Assembly: GCA_007449985.2 (NCBI GenBank) | Contig: VIIQ02000643.1 | Coordinates: forward strand, 1-64,000 | DNA from: Desmodesmus armatus | Lineage: Eukaryota; Chlorophyta; Chlorophyceae; Sphaeropleales; Scenedesmaceae | Length of the DNA stretch: 64,000 nucleotides | Reading direction: 5' to 3' | Shown: positions 1 to 11,119 of the stretch, piece after piece | Layout: each line of letters starts with the position of its first letter | Numbering within the stretch: the stretch's first letter is position 1 | Notes under the pieces: model-generated | Seen by the model: only the letters and a program-made list of their open reading frames with translations | Database searches by the model: none | What the model was told of the DNA's origin: nothing | Position numbers and translations under genes: made by a program

Positions 1-1336
1 CAAGGAGATGCAGGGTAAGCGCTATGCATGTGCGGTATGTTTTGACCACGCAGTCGTTTCGTTCCGTACCTGTACGAGCGTCTTGTAAAGAGACATGATT
101 TCGTATCTTGCAACCCTGTTGTTATGTGCCTGTCACACATTCTCAGCTCAGTGCTGGCCGTGCAAAGTGTTTGACAAGCAGCCATCGCCTCACAACATAG
201 CATTCTGCCCAGACCTGGGCCGTCACCAATCTCAGGCTGCCCGGTTGGAAGTAGTGTACTCAAGTTGCCTCTGGCACACTGTGCCTTGACGTGCGCCACG
301 TAGATCGGCACAGCCAGCAACATTTGCCGTCTCAGTGCGGTACGGTTGGCCTTGCTGCCCATCTCACAGCCCACAGGCTGCTGTGGCTGGGTCACATGTT
401 GAGCATGGGGGAGGAGCAACACCCCTACCAGGCCCTTCATGCATGATGCTGATGCAGCACCTCGCAGAGCACCGCCAATCAGCTTGGAAAGGTGTGTCAC
501 CAAGGACCTGCAGTCCTTGCAGCTGCCTACCACCACGCATTATCTCAAAGGTGTGTGGCTCGGAGTTCTCATTGCACTGCAATATTGGGGTGGGTCAGCT
601 TCAGCCACCCTAATGACCCACCCCAATGCAGCTGGTACGCCTTTTGGGAGAGCTGTCATGCTGCAGTTCAGCAATGCTGATATGCTGTGCAGCAGCAAGC
701 TGCGTGGCATCAGCAGCCAGCCTAGGCCGGCAGTGAGCCAAGGGCTATACTCGAATTATCTGTTGCGTCATAGTTTGTATCAAACCTCCGTGGTGGTAGC
801 TTGAGCCGTACCCTGCCAGGCTTTTTATGGCCCAGGGTACCCTGGGTTTTTATGGTGTCTCTTGTAGGTCACTGGATTTCCAGTGTGTCTCTCTTGAAGA
901 GACCCAGGTCAGATTGGCCTGGTGGTGTGCTGTATGGCACCAATATGGCACATGGGTAGAATTGTTGCTATATACACAAGAAGCCTGCTGGATAATATCC
1001 CAGCAAGTGCTAAAAACGTTTGATGAATTGTTATTAACCCTATTCCACTAGTAATAGTTGTTGTTCCTTGCTGACGACCTGAAACCCCCCTGCGTTGTAG
1101 ACTGTTTTCGCAGCAACACATTGCCCGCCCTAGTCCGTTGAATTTCAACCTTTTGCACCCGGCGTGTGTCATCATCATTACATTCATAGACACCCCTCTC
1201 ACAATATTGTGCCCCCCGTTGTCTGGGGTTTCTGGTGCACCACGTGGGCCCCAACGGTTTGAGGCCGACAAAGCGGTCTGAAAAGTGCCAACGATCATAT
1301 CCAGCGACAGACGCGTGCATACCACCACTTATCACC
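1..1336. other. Stretch without a supportable gene
   Basis: Short open frames occur on both strands but none shows a domain, and none connects through convincing splice sites. The last few hundred bases probably hold the promoter and 5' leader of the glycosyltransferase-like locus starting at 1337. No TATA-like or other regulatory motif stands out. Confidence 0.4.
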
Positions 1337-3060
1337 ATGCCAATCACAGCTGCTTCTCGCAAACGTTCTGCATCGCCTCATGCTCGTCCTGTGTGTTTTC
1401 TGTGTGTTGCAATCTTTGCTTTATATGTGGTCTGGACTTGCTCACAGCACCGTGGCAGCAGCGTTGATGCAGTGTTGGCCAGGGACCATGGAAATAAGCA
1501 GCAGCAGCAGCAACAGGGGCTCAGAAAGCAGCGAACGCAGCATTTTCCGAAGGCACCCCCACAGCAGTTGCAGAAACCTGCTACCAGACGTCACCCTCAA
1601 GTACTTCCCCCAGGCAAAGCGCTGCAAGACAGGCTGGATACAGCAGTATGCAGCGCTGCACCATGAGATTAAGACGGGCAAGGCAGATCCCCGCTACCTC
1701 GTATCTGTTACAGCTGGTTCGGGCCTTGCCGATAAGCTGGGAACCATCACCGCCCTGTGGCATGCCGTTCTCACAGACCGAGCCATATCTGTAGTCACAT
1801 ACCCTGGGGATCCTGGCCTGTCAGACGTGTGTGATCCGGGCCTCTTTGACTGGACGCACTCACCTGCGGCGTTGAAGCAGGATGCAGTCAATCTTCTAAG
1901 GCCACGCTATCTTAATAGGAAGGACCCCATAGTAGATGTCAAGCTCCCAAAGGGCTATGACCACAACACCTTCCAAGCGTTGCAGCTGCACAATCAGGAT
2001 GCCATCATGGATGCTCTCGAGGTTGCGTCATTACCTCTGGACCCAGACTACCTGTTGGTCACGATGAATAGAGGGCGTACGTACGCTTTGGCCAATAGCA
2101 AGCACTACAAGGAGCGGTTTCAGGCAATGGGCGTGCGGCGACAGATGCTTCATGTGTGGGATGTTCTTCTTCTGCTCGCCGGTGTCCGCAGTGCAGCAGT
2201 ACTACCAAAAGTACTGGACCATGCTCAGTGAACCAGGTTAGCCGACAGTGTGGGCACTGCCTGGGCTTACAGTCAAACCTCTAACCAGCAGTGAGTTTGG
2301 GATCCGTCCTACATGCTCACAATACTAGTGGCTGGGATGCCACCGAGTATTTGGCAGGCTTCAGATCTCTGGTGCTCCACCTGCTACAGCTGTAGACAAA
2401 TCAAGCCCTGAACAGGTCCAGAGACAAACAGTGCGCATAGATGGAACCATGTGAACACCATGACCCACACTGCTTTGTGCATCCATGCGTGCATGTAGGT
2501 GTGCTGAGAATTGGAATCCAAGTCAGGTCAGGCGACAAGGTCATCGCAAAAGAGGCGGGCGGCAGCGTTCGCCAACAAGCACCACATGATGTCCTCAAAA
2601 ACAGCGCCCACTTCTTCAAGTGTGCGGAGCCTGGAAGCCGCGTTCGCAATTCCAGGTCAGAAGGTCATCTGGTTCCTCAACTCGGACTCCCAATCGGTCC
2701 GCCAAGCAGCAAAGTCACTCTATGGGGACAAGTTGCTTACAGACGACAGCTTGCAAGTGGTTCACACAGAGTGCGGAAAGACAAAGCAAAACTGTACGAC
2801 AGTCGCAGCTCGAGAAACACTCAAGTGGGCGCTTCAGCATGCCTTGGGGAGCATCCTGACATTCAGCATGACAGACTTGCAGGTCGTCACACAAGAAAGT
2901 GGCTTTGGCAGGGCGGGCGCCTGGCTGGCCCACAAGCGAGACGGCACATATGAGCTTGAAAAATTAGGGACCAATTGGAGTGACATGTGCGACCCCAACA
3001 AGCCCACCCCCCCGCAATATCAAGCAGAACGTGGTCAGGCATTTAGTGCTTCTTCGCAGT
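1337..3060 (+). pseudogene. Fucosyltransferase-like type II membrane glycosyltransferase, frame-broken
   Basis: The ATG at 1337 opens a typical Golgi type II anchor: a basic N-terminus (MPITAASRKR), a hydrophobic segment (VCFLCVAIFALYVVWTC) and a Q-rich stem. The frame then shifts near 1590 into a segment with YLVSVTAGSGLADKLGTI, which looks like the donor-binding start of O-fucosyltransferase-like GT-B folds. It shifts again near 2130 into SCGMFFFCSPVSAVQQYYQ. An intron (donor 2237, acceptor ending 2498) joins in phase to GVLRIGIQVRSGDK, comparable to the H/Q-x-R-x-x-D loop of these enzymes. A third shift near 2630 leads into PGQKVIWFLNSD and LQVVTQESGFGRAGAW. The overall plan matches the intact protein at 15958-17277. 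The true 3' end is unclear and the end given is a minimum. Three breaks in a region whose neighbours are intact argue for a pseudogene, though homopolymer assembly errors cannot be excluded. Confidence 0.6.
2237..2498 (+). other. Intron of the 1337 glycosyltransferase-like locus
   Basis: The donor is CCAG|GTTAG at 2237 and the acceptor is CATGTAG ending at 2498. The two flanking coding segments join in phase 1, giving SEPG-VLRIGIQ. The shared phase is the main support. Confidence 0.5.
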
Positions 3061-3069
3061 TGTCTGCCT

Positions 3070-4160
3070 GGAAGACTTCTGGGCAGTGTGACGCTGTGCT
3101 GGCGGCTTATGATTATGTATCATACATCAGGAATCCGTGTGGGAGTGGGGTGTGCATTGATCTACTTCTGTTGCTTGACTGTTTGAGCGGCTTGGAGCCT
3201 CTGAGTGTTGTGTGCATGTCTCGTCTGAAACGCACAGCCGTGACGCTGGTGGCTGCAGGCACATTTATGCCGCAGTCGCTTGTTCAGGCGACACGCAATT
3301 GCTACTGGTCATTCAATGTGCAAGGCCGCAGGCTGGGCTCCCAGCTATCAGGGGGTAGGACAATGACTCACCAGCTCAGCCCAAGCAGACGCACTCGTGT
3401 GCAGCGTTTCTTATGCGAATCGATTGCGCTGAACGTGCGCATTCCTTCCACAAAGTTACAGGGCTTGCCAGGCTGCACCCGCGTAGCGCACTCCAACGAC
3501 TCCCCCAGCGGCCCAATAGCGCTAGAAACACAGTCAACGGTTGAGTCAGCCGAGCACGGACGGAAAACAGCAACCACACAGCGGCGACTGGCAGCATATT
3601 TCGACAAGGTCACACCAGTTACTGTTACTCCAGGTCCCAGAATGCCAATCTCACCGCTCCAGCACAGCACAGGGCAAGACAACACAATTCCATTGCGGCA
3701 ACACTTCGCTCTTGCTGTACACCGCACAGATACAAGGCACAAGATGGCACGGCCTTGCAGAGATCCAGGACATTTATCTGAGAGCCAGTGCTGGGGCCAG
3801 CTTGGCTCGAACAACGAGAAATCCGCTTACTGCCAACCCTTGCAGCGGGGCAGACGTTGATTCAACTTTCGGAGACACCAGACAAGGCTGCACTTTTGAA
3901 GCACATCAACCTGTTCCTTGGACTTAAATTAATTCAAACTAAACTATTTAAATATTTTAACCCTATTCTCCACCAAAGAAGAAAAGAAGGAAAGGGGGGA
4001 TACGTGCCTTACCAAGATGCGTGTGATTCATGATGATGGATGGTCGAAATGAAGGTAACGTTACCTGGGAGGATATCCCGCGAGAATCATAGCCCCCCCC
4101 CCCCCCTGTATACAGCACGAAATATCCATTACCCGTGACGTCAGTGGTGACCTGACCCGC
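3070..4160. other. Mostly non-coding stretch
   Basis: The frame of the glycosyltransferase-like exon stays open to 3860, but after about 3060 its composition no longer looks like protein. The stretch includes an AT-rich patch near 3925-3965 and a C homopolymer at about 4089-4106. No domain or RNA gene was recognised. Confidence 0.35.
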
Positions 4161-4163
4161 ATT

Positions 4164-4325
4164 CACTAGGCCGGCAGCCCCCTTATCCGGTGAAGCCCCA
4201 CCCTTCACCCCTCGTCCACCTGGGTGTCAAGGGTGCGGTCAAGGGGGGTGCTAAGCCCTTCACCCTCCTACCCTTGACGGGTGAAGGGGGTAACCTTAGC
4301 GTGAAGTCCCCCCTTCACCCTCTAG
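4164..4325. repeat. Left subterminal repeat array of the CACTA element
   Basis: Dense short motifs of the form CCCTTCACC and CCCTTGACG occur in both orientations, starting just inside the terminal inverted repeat. The right end (6895-7028) mirrors this. Confidence 0.7.
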
Positions 4326-7056
4326 GATGAGACCCACGAGCCCCTGCGTTGGTTATGAGCTGCTCACACCCCTTTCAATGGCTTGAGATAACCATTTTGA
4401 GCATCAGAGAAGCACCACATGCTATACCAGCCCTGTTGGGGGAGGTCAAGGCAAAACATACGTCAGCTATGGTTATGGGAACGACACTGTCGCATGGGTC
4501 GCCTGTTAAAAACTTCCTACTGCTTGCTGTAAACGTTATGTGCGACACCGACGTGTTTGGGGTAGGCCGGAAGTGAGATCACACACATGGCGCGGTTCAC
4601 CTTCCAGGCGGTATATTGAATCATGACCAGGCCACCATACGGCTAGAACACTTAAAATAAGTACTACAAGTCCATGTGTTGTCTCTGTGTCCCAGTCAGT
4701 CGATGCTTGTGAAGCAGCAGAGCAACATCGAATTCAATCACACTTCACCAGAAGCTATAGGCCTACAACGACGCCCACTCACACTGTTCATCCGTCTTAG
4801 AAGTCCCTTGTATCCATAACAAGCAGTCAACATCACCCCACGTGCCTCTACAAGCGCATGCTTCTGCTGAGCAGCAGCATGCCTGCAACAACGCCAGCAG
4901 CACCCCAGGCCCTGCAGTCCTCTCTAGCGTGCTCCCAGTCATGGATGCATCCTGAAATCCGCAAAAGTGGAGACACAGGACGGTGCCAGCAGCAGACCCA
5001 GCAGAGAATACCATAGGTCCCCACCCCTGCATGCTTCACAGCAGTGGCAACGGATGACCTAGCAGCTTCGGGCCAGATGATCAACGTCGGGAAGAGCCTG
5101 AGCACCAACGGTGGCAACAATTGCGGGCGAAATGCACCTGGTGAGGCAACAGCAGCACCGGCAGCGGATGTGCATCTTGGACGGGGAGCACCACTTGCAG
5201 CAGCACCACCAGAAAGTGTAGGCATGTAAAGCATGCTATTTGCGACGCCAGCATGCATAACCTAGAACACTGCAGCTGTGTTGTTGTTGTGCTTCTCTGC
5301 CAGATGCAGCCCAAGACGTGGCCTGTTTTGTGGCTCAAGACACACCCTGTGCTTTGCTCGCAGAGCTGATGACTCAAGCCCAAAGTGTGGAAGTCCGCAT
5401 CACCTCTGACTGCAAGGCTGAGACAAGGGCTGTCATGACACGAGTCAAGGCAGTACACTGAGGCATATCATGTGCATTACTACAAAGCGAAGCCTGTGGC
5501 ATGCTGCCAGAGACATGGCAAGGACAGCAGCATGAAAGGTAGGCATATATCTATGCTTTGGGCTGCTTTGGGGGACACATTTTACAAATCAAACAATCTG
5601 CATACCCAGCACGCAGGCGGGACAGGCAGACAGGCATGTGCGTTCAACAGGCATGCTCAGCAGAAGTATGATGCCCAGCCAAGTGCCAGCAGTGTGTGTG
5701 ATCCTCAACCGTGCATTTCATCTTCGGCATTGACAGTCGGGGCTGACATGCAATAAACAGGGCCAGGACTGATACGTGCTGCTGCAATTTCTGCACACAT
5801 CACTTATGTAGTCGTGCGGTGTGATGCTCAGAGACATTCATGCCTACTGCTGTCGTGCAGGATGCTGGCAAGCTGCTACGTCAAGCAACGCACCTTATCT
5901 TGGGAAAAAGTGCAGATACATCCACCTTTCAGCAAGCTCCAACCTTGCTGAGTCACAAGCTACAAGTGTGTGGCCAGCGACAACCTTCACACACATATTG
6001 CCTCATTGCATGGCTGAGTGTTACTGCTGGGTGCCCGCGCCAGCAAGGCATGCATATCCCCACATGCGTGGATGTGTGGCGTTAGATAGGGTGTGTGGTC
6101 AGGTGGCTGTGGTTGGGGCAACTTTGTTAGCATTGGCATGTTGCTGCATCAGCGAAGTGTGGTTAGCACTGTACATGCTGTGCACTGTCAAGACGCCGCA
6201 TGTTGTGCATCACCAAGCAGGGTAACCTGCGAGTATGTGGTGGTGGCGGTGGTGGTGTAGGGGGGTTCCCTTCTGCGCTTAGCACACATGTCCCAGCGAC
6301 AGCTGGGGCGAGATTTGGTGTGCGCTGCTGCTGCTGCTATCAGATGGACTGCAACCTTATGCGCCAGCTTGCACCCCGGCCAGCAGACAGACTTTACTGG
6401 AGGCTTGTTGTTGTTTGCTATCTATCACCCCTGCTTACTGTCATCAGATCTGACATTTCTACCTTTCCGCCCTTGTGTATGGCGGAGGGTATGGTGCTGC
6501 ATGGCATGGCATTGGTGCATGCTTGTCACCATGAAATCATGTGTCGGTAGCTGTGCTCATGCTTGTTGGCATGGCATGTGGCATTGGCAACTATGAACCA
6601 CCCGTGCAGATATGCAGAGCATATATGCGTGAGTATTCTTTCAGCACTGTTCATGCATGCTGCCAGCACTTTGACGCGCAGCTGAACATACTACGCGTAG
6701 TAGGCAGGCCTGCTACCACACCCGTGACGACCTCAACACACAGCCAAAACTGAACAAAGCCCAATCGACATTGCGATGTCCAACACAGTGCCCTGCACGT
6801 GCCAATGGCTGCTTGACATTGCCCCAAAATGTGATGCACAACACAGTCAAGCCCCTTGGTGGGAACCCCCTTGTCCAGCACGCGCCAAGCCCCTTATCTG
6901 CATGGCAGCTAAGGCCCCCCCCCCTTCACCCAGTAGGCGTCAAGGGGGCCCCCTTCACCCTGGCTGCCCCCCCTTGACGGCCGCACGTCAAGGGGGTTGT
7001 CCAGCCGTCCAATAAGGTTGCCCCCTTGACCGGATAAGGGGGCTGCCGGCCTAGTG
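4164..7056. mobile_element. CACTA (En/Spm-type) DNA transposon, non-autonomous
   Basis: The left end reads CACTAGGCCGGCAGCCCCCT at 4164 and its exact reverse complement ends at 7056. The terminal inverted repeat is 28 bp and perfect (4164-4191 and 7029-7056). It is flanked by a 3-bp direct duplication, ATT at 4161-4163 and 7057-7059. CACTA termini with a 3-bp duplication are the hallmark of the CACTA/EnSpm superfamily. Subterminal blocks (about 4190-4325 and 6895-7028) are crowded with CCCTTCACC / CAAGGGGG repeats in both orientations, as expected of transposase-binding arrays. The 2.5-kb interior has no transposase-like frame, so the copy depends on a transposase elsewhere. A relative sits at 20852-22378. 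Confidence 0.88.
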
Positions 7057-7059
7057 ATT

Positions 7060-7660
7060 GTCCGACTCGTTATTTGTAACAGCAGTGGCCCCAGATAACA
7101 CCAGATGTAACACCAGACTGTTACAAACACATCCAAAAGCATTCAATGATTGCTGTCTATTCAGGCGCAGTGGTGACTAAGGCCGCCACCTGCTGCTGGG
7201 TGCTGATCTGACGCTGGCTAAACAAGTTGGCGCAAAGACTGAAAGAACTCGTCGTCTGTGAAGGTGAAGGCAAGATCTGTTGGGGTTGGGGTTGGGGTTG
7301 AACCTCAGGTAAGTCAACCCATAGCCATTTCCGTGCTGTCCGCGTGAGCTCCACAATCCACCCGCCCTGATTGCACGTTCAAGCGGTGTCTAAACGCCCT
7401 AGATGTGTACCAGGGTGTACCTTGGTTCACTGTCAAAGCATGGGACCCTCCGCAGCAGTAACGCCCATCAACAGCGTCAACTGCGTCACGACTCGGACCA
7501 CACTCCCGTTCCATGATGCATACAGTGTGGCAGCGCTGCACAGGTCAGCCAAAACTTGTCTCAAGTAAAATATTCTTCCCTTATAACGTTTCCCGATACA
7601 CCAACTTCCCCGTATCAACGACCTTGCAGTAATGTGTCGAGTCTTTTAGGCTGAAAGAGG
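7060..7660. other. No gene recognised
   Basis: This is the stretch between the CACTA element and the hairpin element. It holds short frames only, without domain or splice support. A G-rich run near 7278-7300 (GGGTTGGGGTTGGGGTTG) is a simple repeat. Confidence 0.35.
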
Positions 7661-7662
7661 TC

Positions 7663-8232
7663 CCTTTGGGGTAGCGTCCTTTTGAAGCTGTTACACCCAG
7701 TTCTTTTATTTCGCTCCGCCCAGGCGGGCTAGAATTAGTATTTATAGTATCTCAGCTTCAAAACCAGTAATAGTATCTCAGCTTCAAGACCAGTAATAGT
7801 ATCTCAACCAGTAACTGTATCGCAGCTTCACTAGTTAGACTAGTAATAGCATCTCAGCTTCAAGACCAGTTGCTCCCCCCGGGGGCCCCTGCTGGCCAAG
7901 AGATTTCCCCCGGCTCCCCTCCTACTCCAACCAGCACTGGATTCCATCGCAAAAACAGTATCATATATGCTACAGGAGTAGTGCATGGCACATAATCAGT
8001 TTTTTGCAGGGCTTTGTACAAGCCTTGACCTTGAAGGTCATACCCAGCAACGCAACCCCTGACACCCACTGGTTTGGCAGTGCCCACCGCTCCCCACCCC
8101 CCCAGCCCCCTTCCCCAGCAACTTTGCTGGTTGCTCCCCCCCCTCAGCTGTCTGGAATCGCACTCGGCTCCCCGCTGCCCCCCCCCCCCTCAGATGGACT
8201 GGGTGTAACAGACTCGAAGGAAACGTCACCAT
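7663..8232. mobile_element. GC-core hairpin MITE-like element
   Basis: TGTTACACCCAGT at 7689-7701 is exactly inverted at 8198-8210, and weaker similarity extends outward to GGGTAGCGT on the left. The interior holds a 25-bp tandem repeat and then long C/G runs with GCTCCCCCC blocks, as in the better preserved element at 23964-24233. No clean target duplication was found, so the outer limits are approximate. Confidence 0.5.
7740..7868. repeat. Tandem repeat, unit about 25 bp
   Basis: The phrase ATCTCAGCTTCAAGACCAGT recurs four to five times with small changes, spaced by AATAGT. It is non-coding and lies inside the hairpin element. Confidence 0.8.
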
Positions 8233-8234
8233 AC

Positions 8235-9150
8235 CCGTTCAACGGGTAAGTTACTATCAGGTGATACACCGTCCAAAACCCATTGCGACGCCCCCCGCGA
8301 AGACCCCTGCCCCACAAATTGGTGTATTACAGCTGTGATCACTGTAAGTTGGCATATACAGCTGCTGAGAATGCCCCGTCTGCCTGCATGCATATTTGTC
8401 GACTGTAGCACGGCTGCTCTGCCAGATGGCATGTGTGGACACCAAATGACAGCATGTACATGCAAGATTTTCTTGCAAGATGACATACGCGAGGACAGTC
8501 TGAGGCATGCCGCAAGCAGCCAACTATGTGAATAATTCTTGGGTTGTCACCCCGACTACAACACCACTTACAAAGTTGAGCATAGGGTAGACTCAATCAT
8601 CCGTCTACTGTTGCTAGGAATGGGCAATAAGTTGGACTGGCAGACTTGGATACCTGAACGTACATATTCACATGGATGGACATTTACTTTCACGTATGTC
8701 GACTTATCTGGTGGCTGAGACTTGCTGGGGGGGGGGGGTGCAAGCCCTGAAAGTTGATAAGCCATGTTATGTATGTTGAATGTTGAACACCAATAAGCAG
8801 CTCAGGAGGAGGGCTACTGTGCGCCATGCAGCGCACAGCACAGCACCAGCAGCACCAACACAGATGGTCATGGAATGGAGTGGCCTCAAAAGCAGCGCCC
8901 AGACAAGAAATTCACATGAGGCTGCAGGCCGCCCACATCCCTTGCTGCTGGGCCCAAGGAGCTGACAGCAGGGGAGACTGGCCGCCTGAACTCACGCCAA
9001 GTGACCTGCGCGGGTGCAGCCTCCATTGTGGTGCTCAGCAGCCTGCTGAGACTGACAATGGCGAGCAGCTGCCAACACTTGTGACCAGCTGCATAGGGGC
9101 AAGCAGCCTCTCAGGGCACACAGGGGGGGGGGGTGGCCTTGACTCAAGAT
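8235..9150. other. No gene firmly recognised
   Basis: A plus-strand frame 8826-9344 is open but overlaps a better minus-strand exon candidate at its right end. A G homopolymer lies at about 8728-8737 and another at 9122-9132. This stretch may contain the 3' untranslated region of the minus-strand gene at 9151-11118. Confidence 0.35.
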
Positions 9151-11118
9151 TCAGAATGCATCACAGCGGCAGCAGCGCACCGGCGTGGCACCACTACTAC
9201 CCCCACCCTGGCTACTGGAACCCTTCCCCTGACCACCAGACCCCCGAGCTGGCAAGGGAGGGGGGGCAGGAGGGGCAGCAATGTGCAGCTGCAGCGACAC
9301 CAGAACACGATGTACATTTGACAGCAGTATGGGAACAAGGGTGATCGTCATGCCCTGGCCGGTCTGCTCAGACTAAACCCCACCTGCTGGGACTGTAAAA
9401 GTTTAGCAACAAACACGACAGAACTGAGCATCCATGAACACTGGCGCCAAGGGGCAGCAGAGGAATGCTGAACAACGCGCATACGGCGGTCCGACTCCAG
9501 GATGGTCTGCATGGACACCAGCTTCTGAACACCGGCCACCTCTGACAGCACAGCAAAAGGCATCCCGCATGCGGTGCAACTACACCTCATAGAGGGACAC
9601 CTCAGAAGGCAGGATATACATGCGAGAGGCCGCACCATAGAACCACACATCAGCAAGGCTCATGTGGTGTGCGCAAGTAGAGACGCGCCCCAGCAGTGTG
9701 TCTATGGACATGATGGTCCGCGACCCCTGAGGCAGCACTCCCCCACTGCTGAGCTCCTCCACAAGAAGAGACCGCAGCTGTGCCATTGATACCTTGTAGA
9801 AAGGAGTCAGGCAACAGCAGCACACCGCGCACATAGATGCAATGTGCAAAACAGAACCAGGAGGGTACAGCGGGGACCACCTCCCCGACCCCAGCGGCCG
9901 CCCAACAACCCCGCCCGGCGCCTACCTTCCAGCAATGCAGCTGCAACTTCATCTGCAGGAACCGCGCCAGACGCAAGGAGGCTGCTGGCGAAAGCTGTGG
10001 CACCTGGGAAAAGCGACTCAAGATTGCCATTGTGCAGGCGGGGCAGGCCCACGCCACCAGCTGCTGCTGCTGCTGCTGTGCCCCAACCCCTGCGGCCGCC
10101 CATTGCTGCCACCAATTCCTGTGGGTCAACTGTTGGTGCCAAACAGTAGCAGGTGCAGTGGTCTTATTTATGAATGTAGAACTGCTTGTCTTTGTTGCTG
10201 TTGCAGCTGGCAGCTTTTTACCTCAACTTGGCTGACCCCCCACAGTGCACCCCTAAAACCTGCATTTTGCTTGTAGTATCTCACAAAGCAGCAGCAGCAC
10301 AGCTAGAAAGAGTGATTGCAAGCAGCACAGTGGGGAGCATCAGAAGCACACATGGGACAGCCTCAAGGGTGGCTTGTGGCTTTACCACTGGCAGAAGAAA
10401 ACAGTCACCCCGCGCGCGCATGTCACGCACCAAGTTGGTCAGAAAGTGGCCGAAATCAAACATGCTTGCAATCAATCCAGCCACTCACAGGGGAAAGCCA
10501 GCACACCCATCACACCATGAGGGACAACAGCAGGCATATAGCAACTGCAGGGTGCTGCCCCACCTCAGATGCAAGCACATCTTGCAGGGACCAATGAGGA
10601 AAATCCACCAGTTGCGCACACCTAGGGACAAACGTTTTTGCTCATTATGACTGACACAGTGGCACTCACAAGCTAGAACATCAGCTTTGCCATCACTACC
10701 CACCACCACACAGCTGAAGATGTGCACTACCAGGGCAGTTGCATGACAGGCTCTGCCAATCACTGCAACCATCAGTGCATGCAAGTGCAACCCTGGGGGT
10801 GACCCCCTCAAAAAGTGCCTGAAATTGCAAGGTGATTTTGACCCCCACACCCTTCAGTCCAGACTGTAGCCACAGGAATGGATGCTGCAAATAGCCCCAC
10901 CAGCTGCATGTATCCCTCACCCCCAGCCCATCCCCCTGCCCCCCAAAGCCATGTGCTGCTTCAGCACAGAGAAGGCCAACCTGGCAGCCAGCACCCCTGA
11001 AAACAAGTGGCAATTTCACCTCAGAACACACACCCAACAGGCCACAGGCTGGTGGAAGCTGAGCAGGCACCCCAAGTCTCCCACCACCCCATCAATAAGG
11101 AAGGTATAGGCAGAGGAG
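9151..11118 (-). CDS. Multi-exon gene, function unknown
   Basis: Several minus-strand segments read like protein and are bounded by splice signals. In order: about 11118-11020 (SSAYTFLIDGVVGDLG, donor GAG|GTGAAA), 10792-10700 (LHLHALMVAVIGRACHATA, donor GTAGTG), 10580-10516 (DVLASEVGQHPAVAICLLLS), about 10484-10385 (VAGLIASMFDFGHFLTNLV), about 10120-9920 (ELVAAMGGRRGWG to ALLEG, donor GTAGGC), about 9803-9598 (VSMAQLRSLLVEELSSGG), about 9542-9386 (VAGVQKLVSMQTILESDRR, donor GTGGGG), and a last segment ending RCCRCDAF-stop at 9151. The 10700/10580 junction joins exactly in phase 1. The start codon and several junctions are unresolved. I recognise no family. The early exons are hydrophobic enough for one or two membrane segments, which is inference. 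Confidence 0.5.
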
Positions 11119-11119
11119 C

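Noticed and set aside
8826..9344. Plus-strand frame ending HHYYPHPGYWNPSP
   Set aside because: It overlaps a minus-strand exon candidate with an acceptor site and a better protein composition; no splice partner was found on the plus strand.
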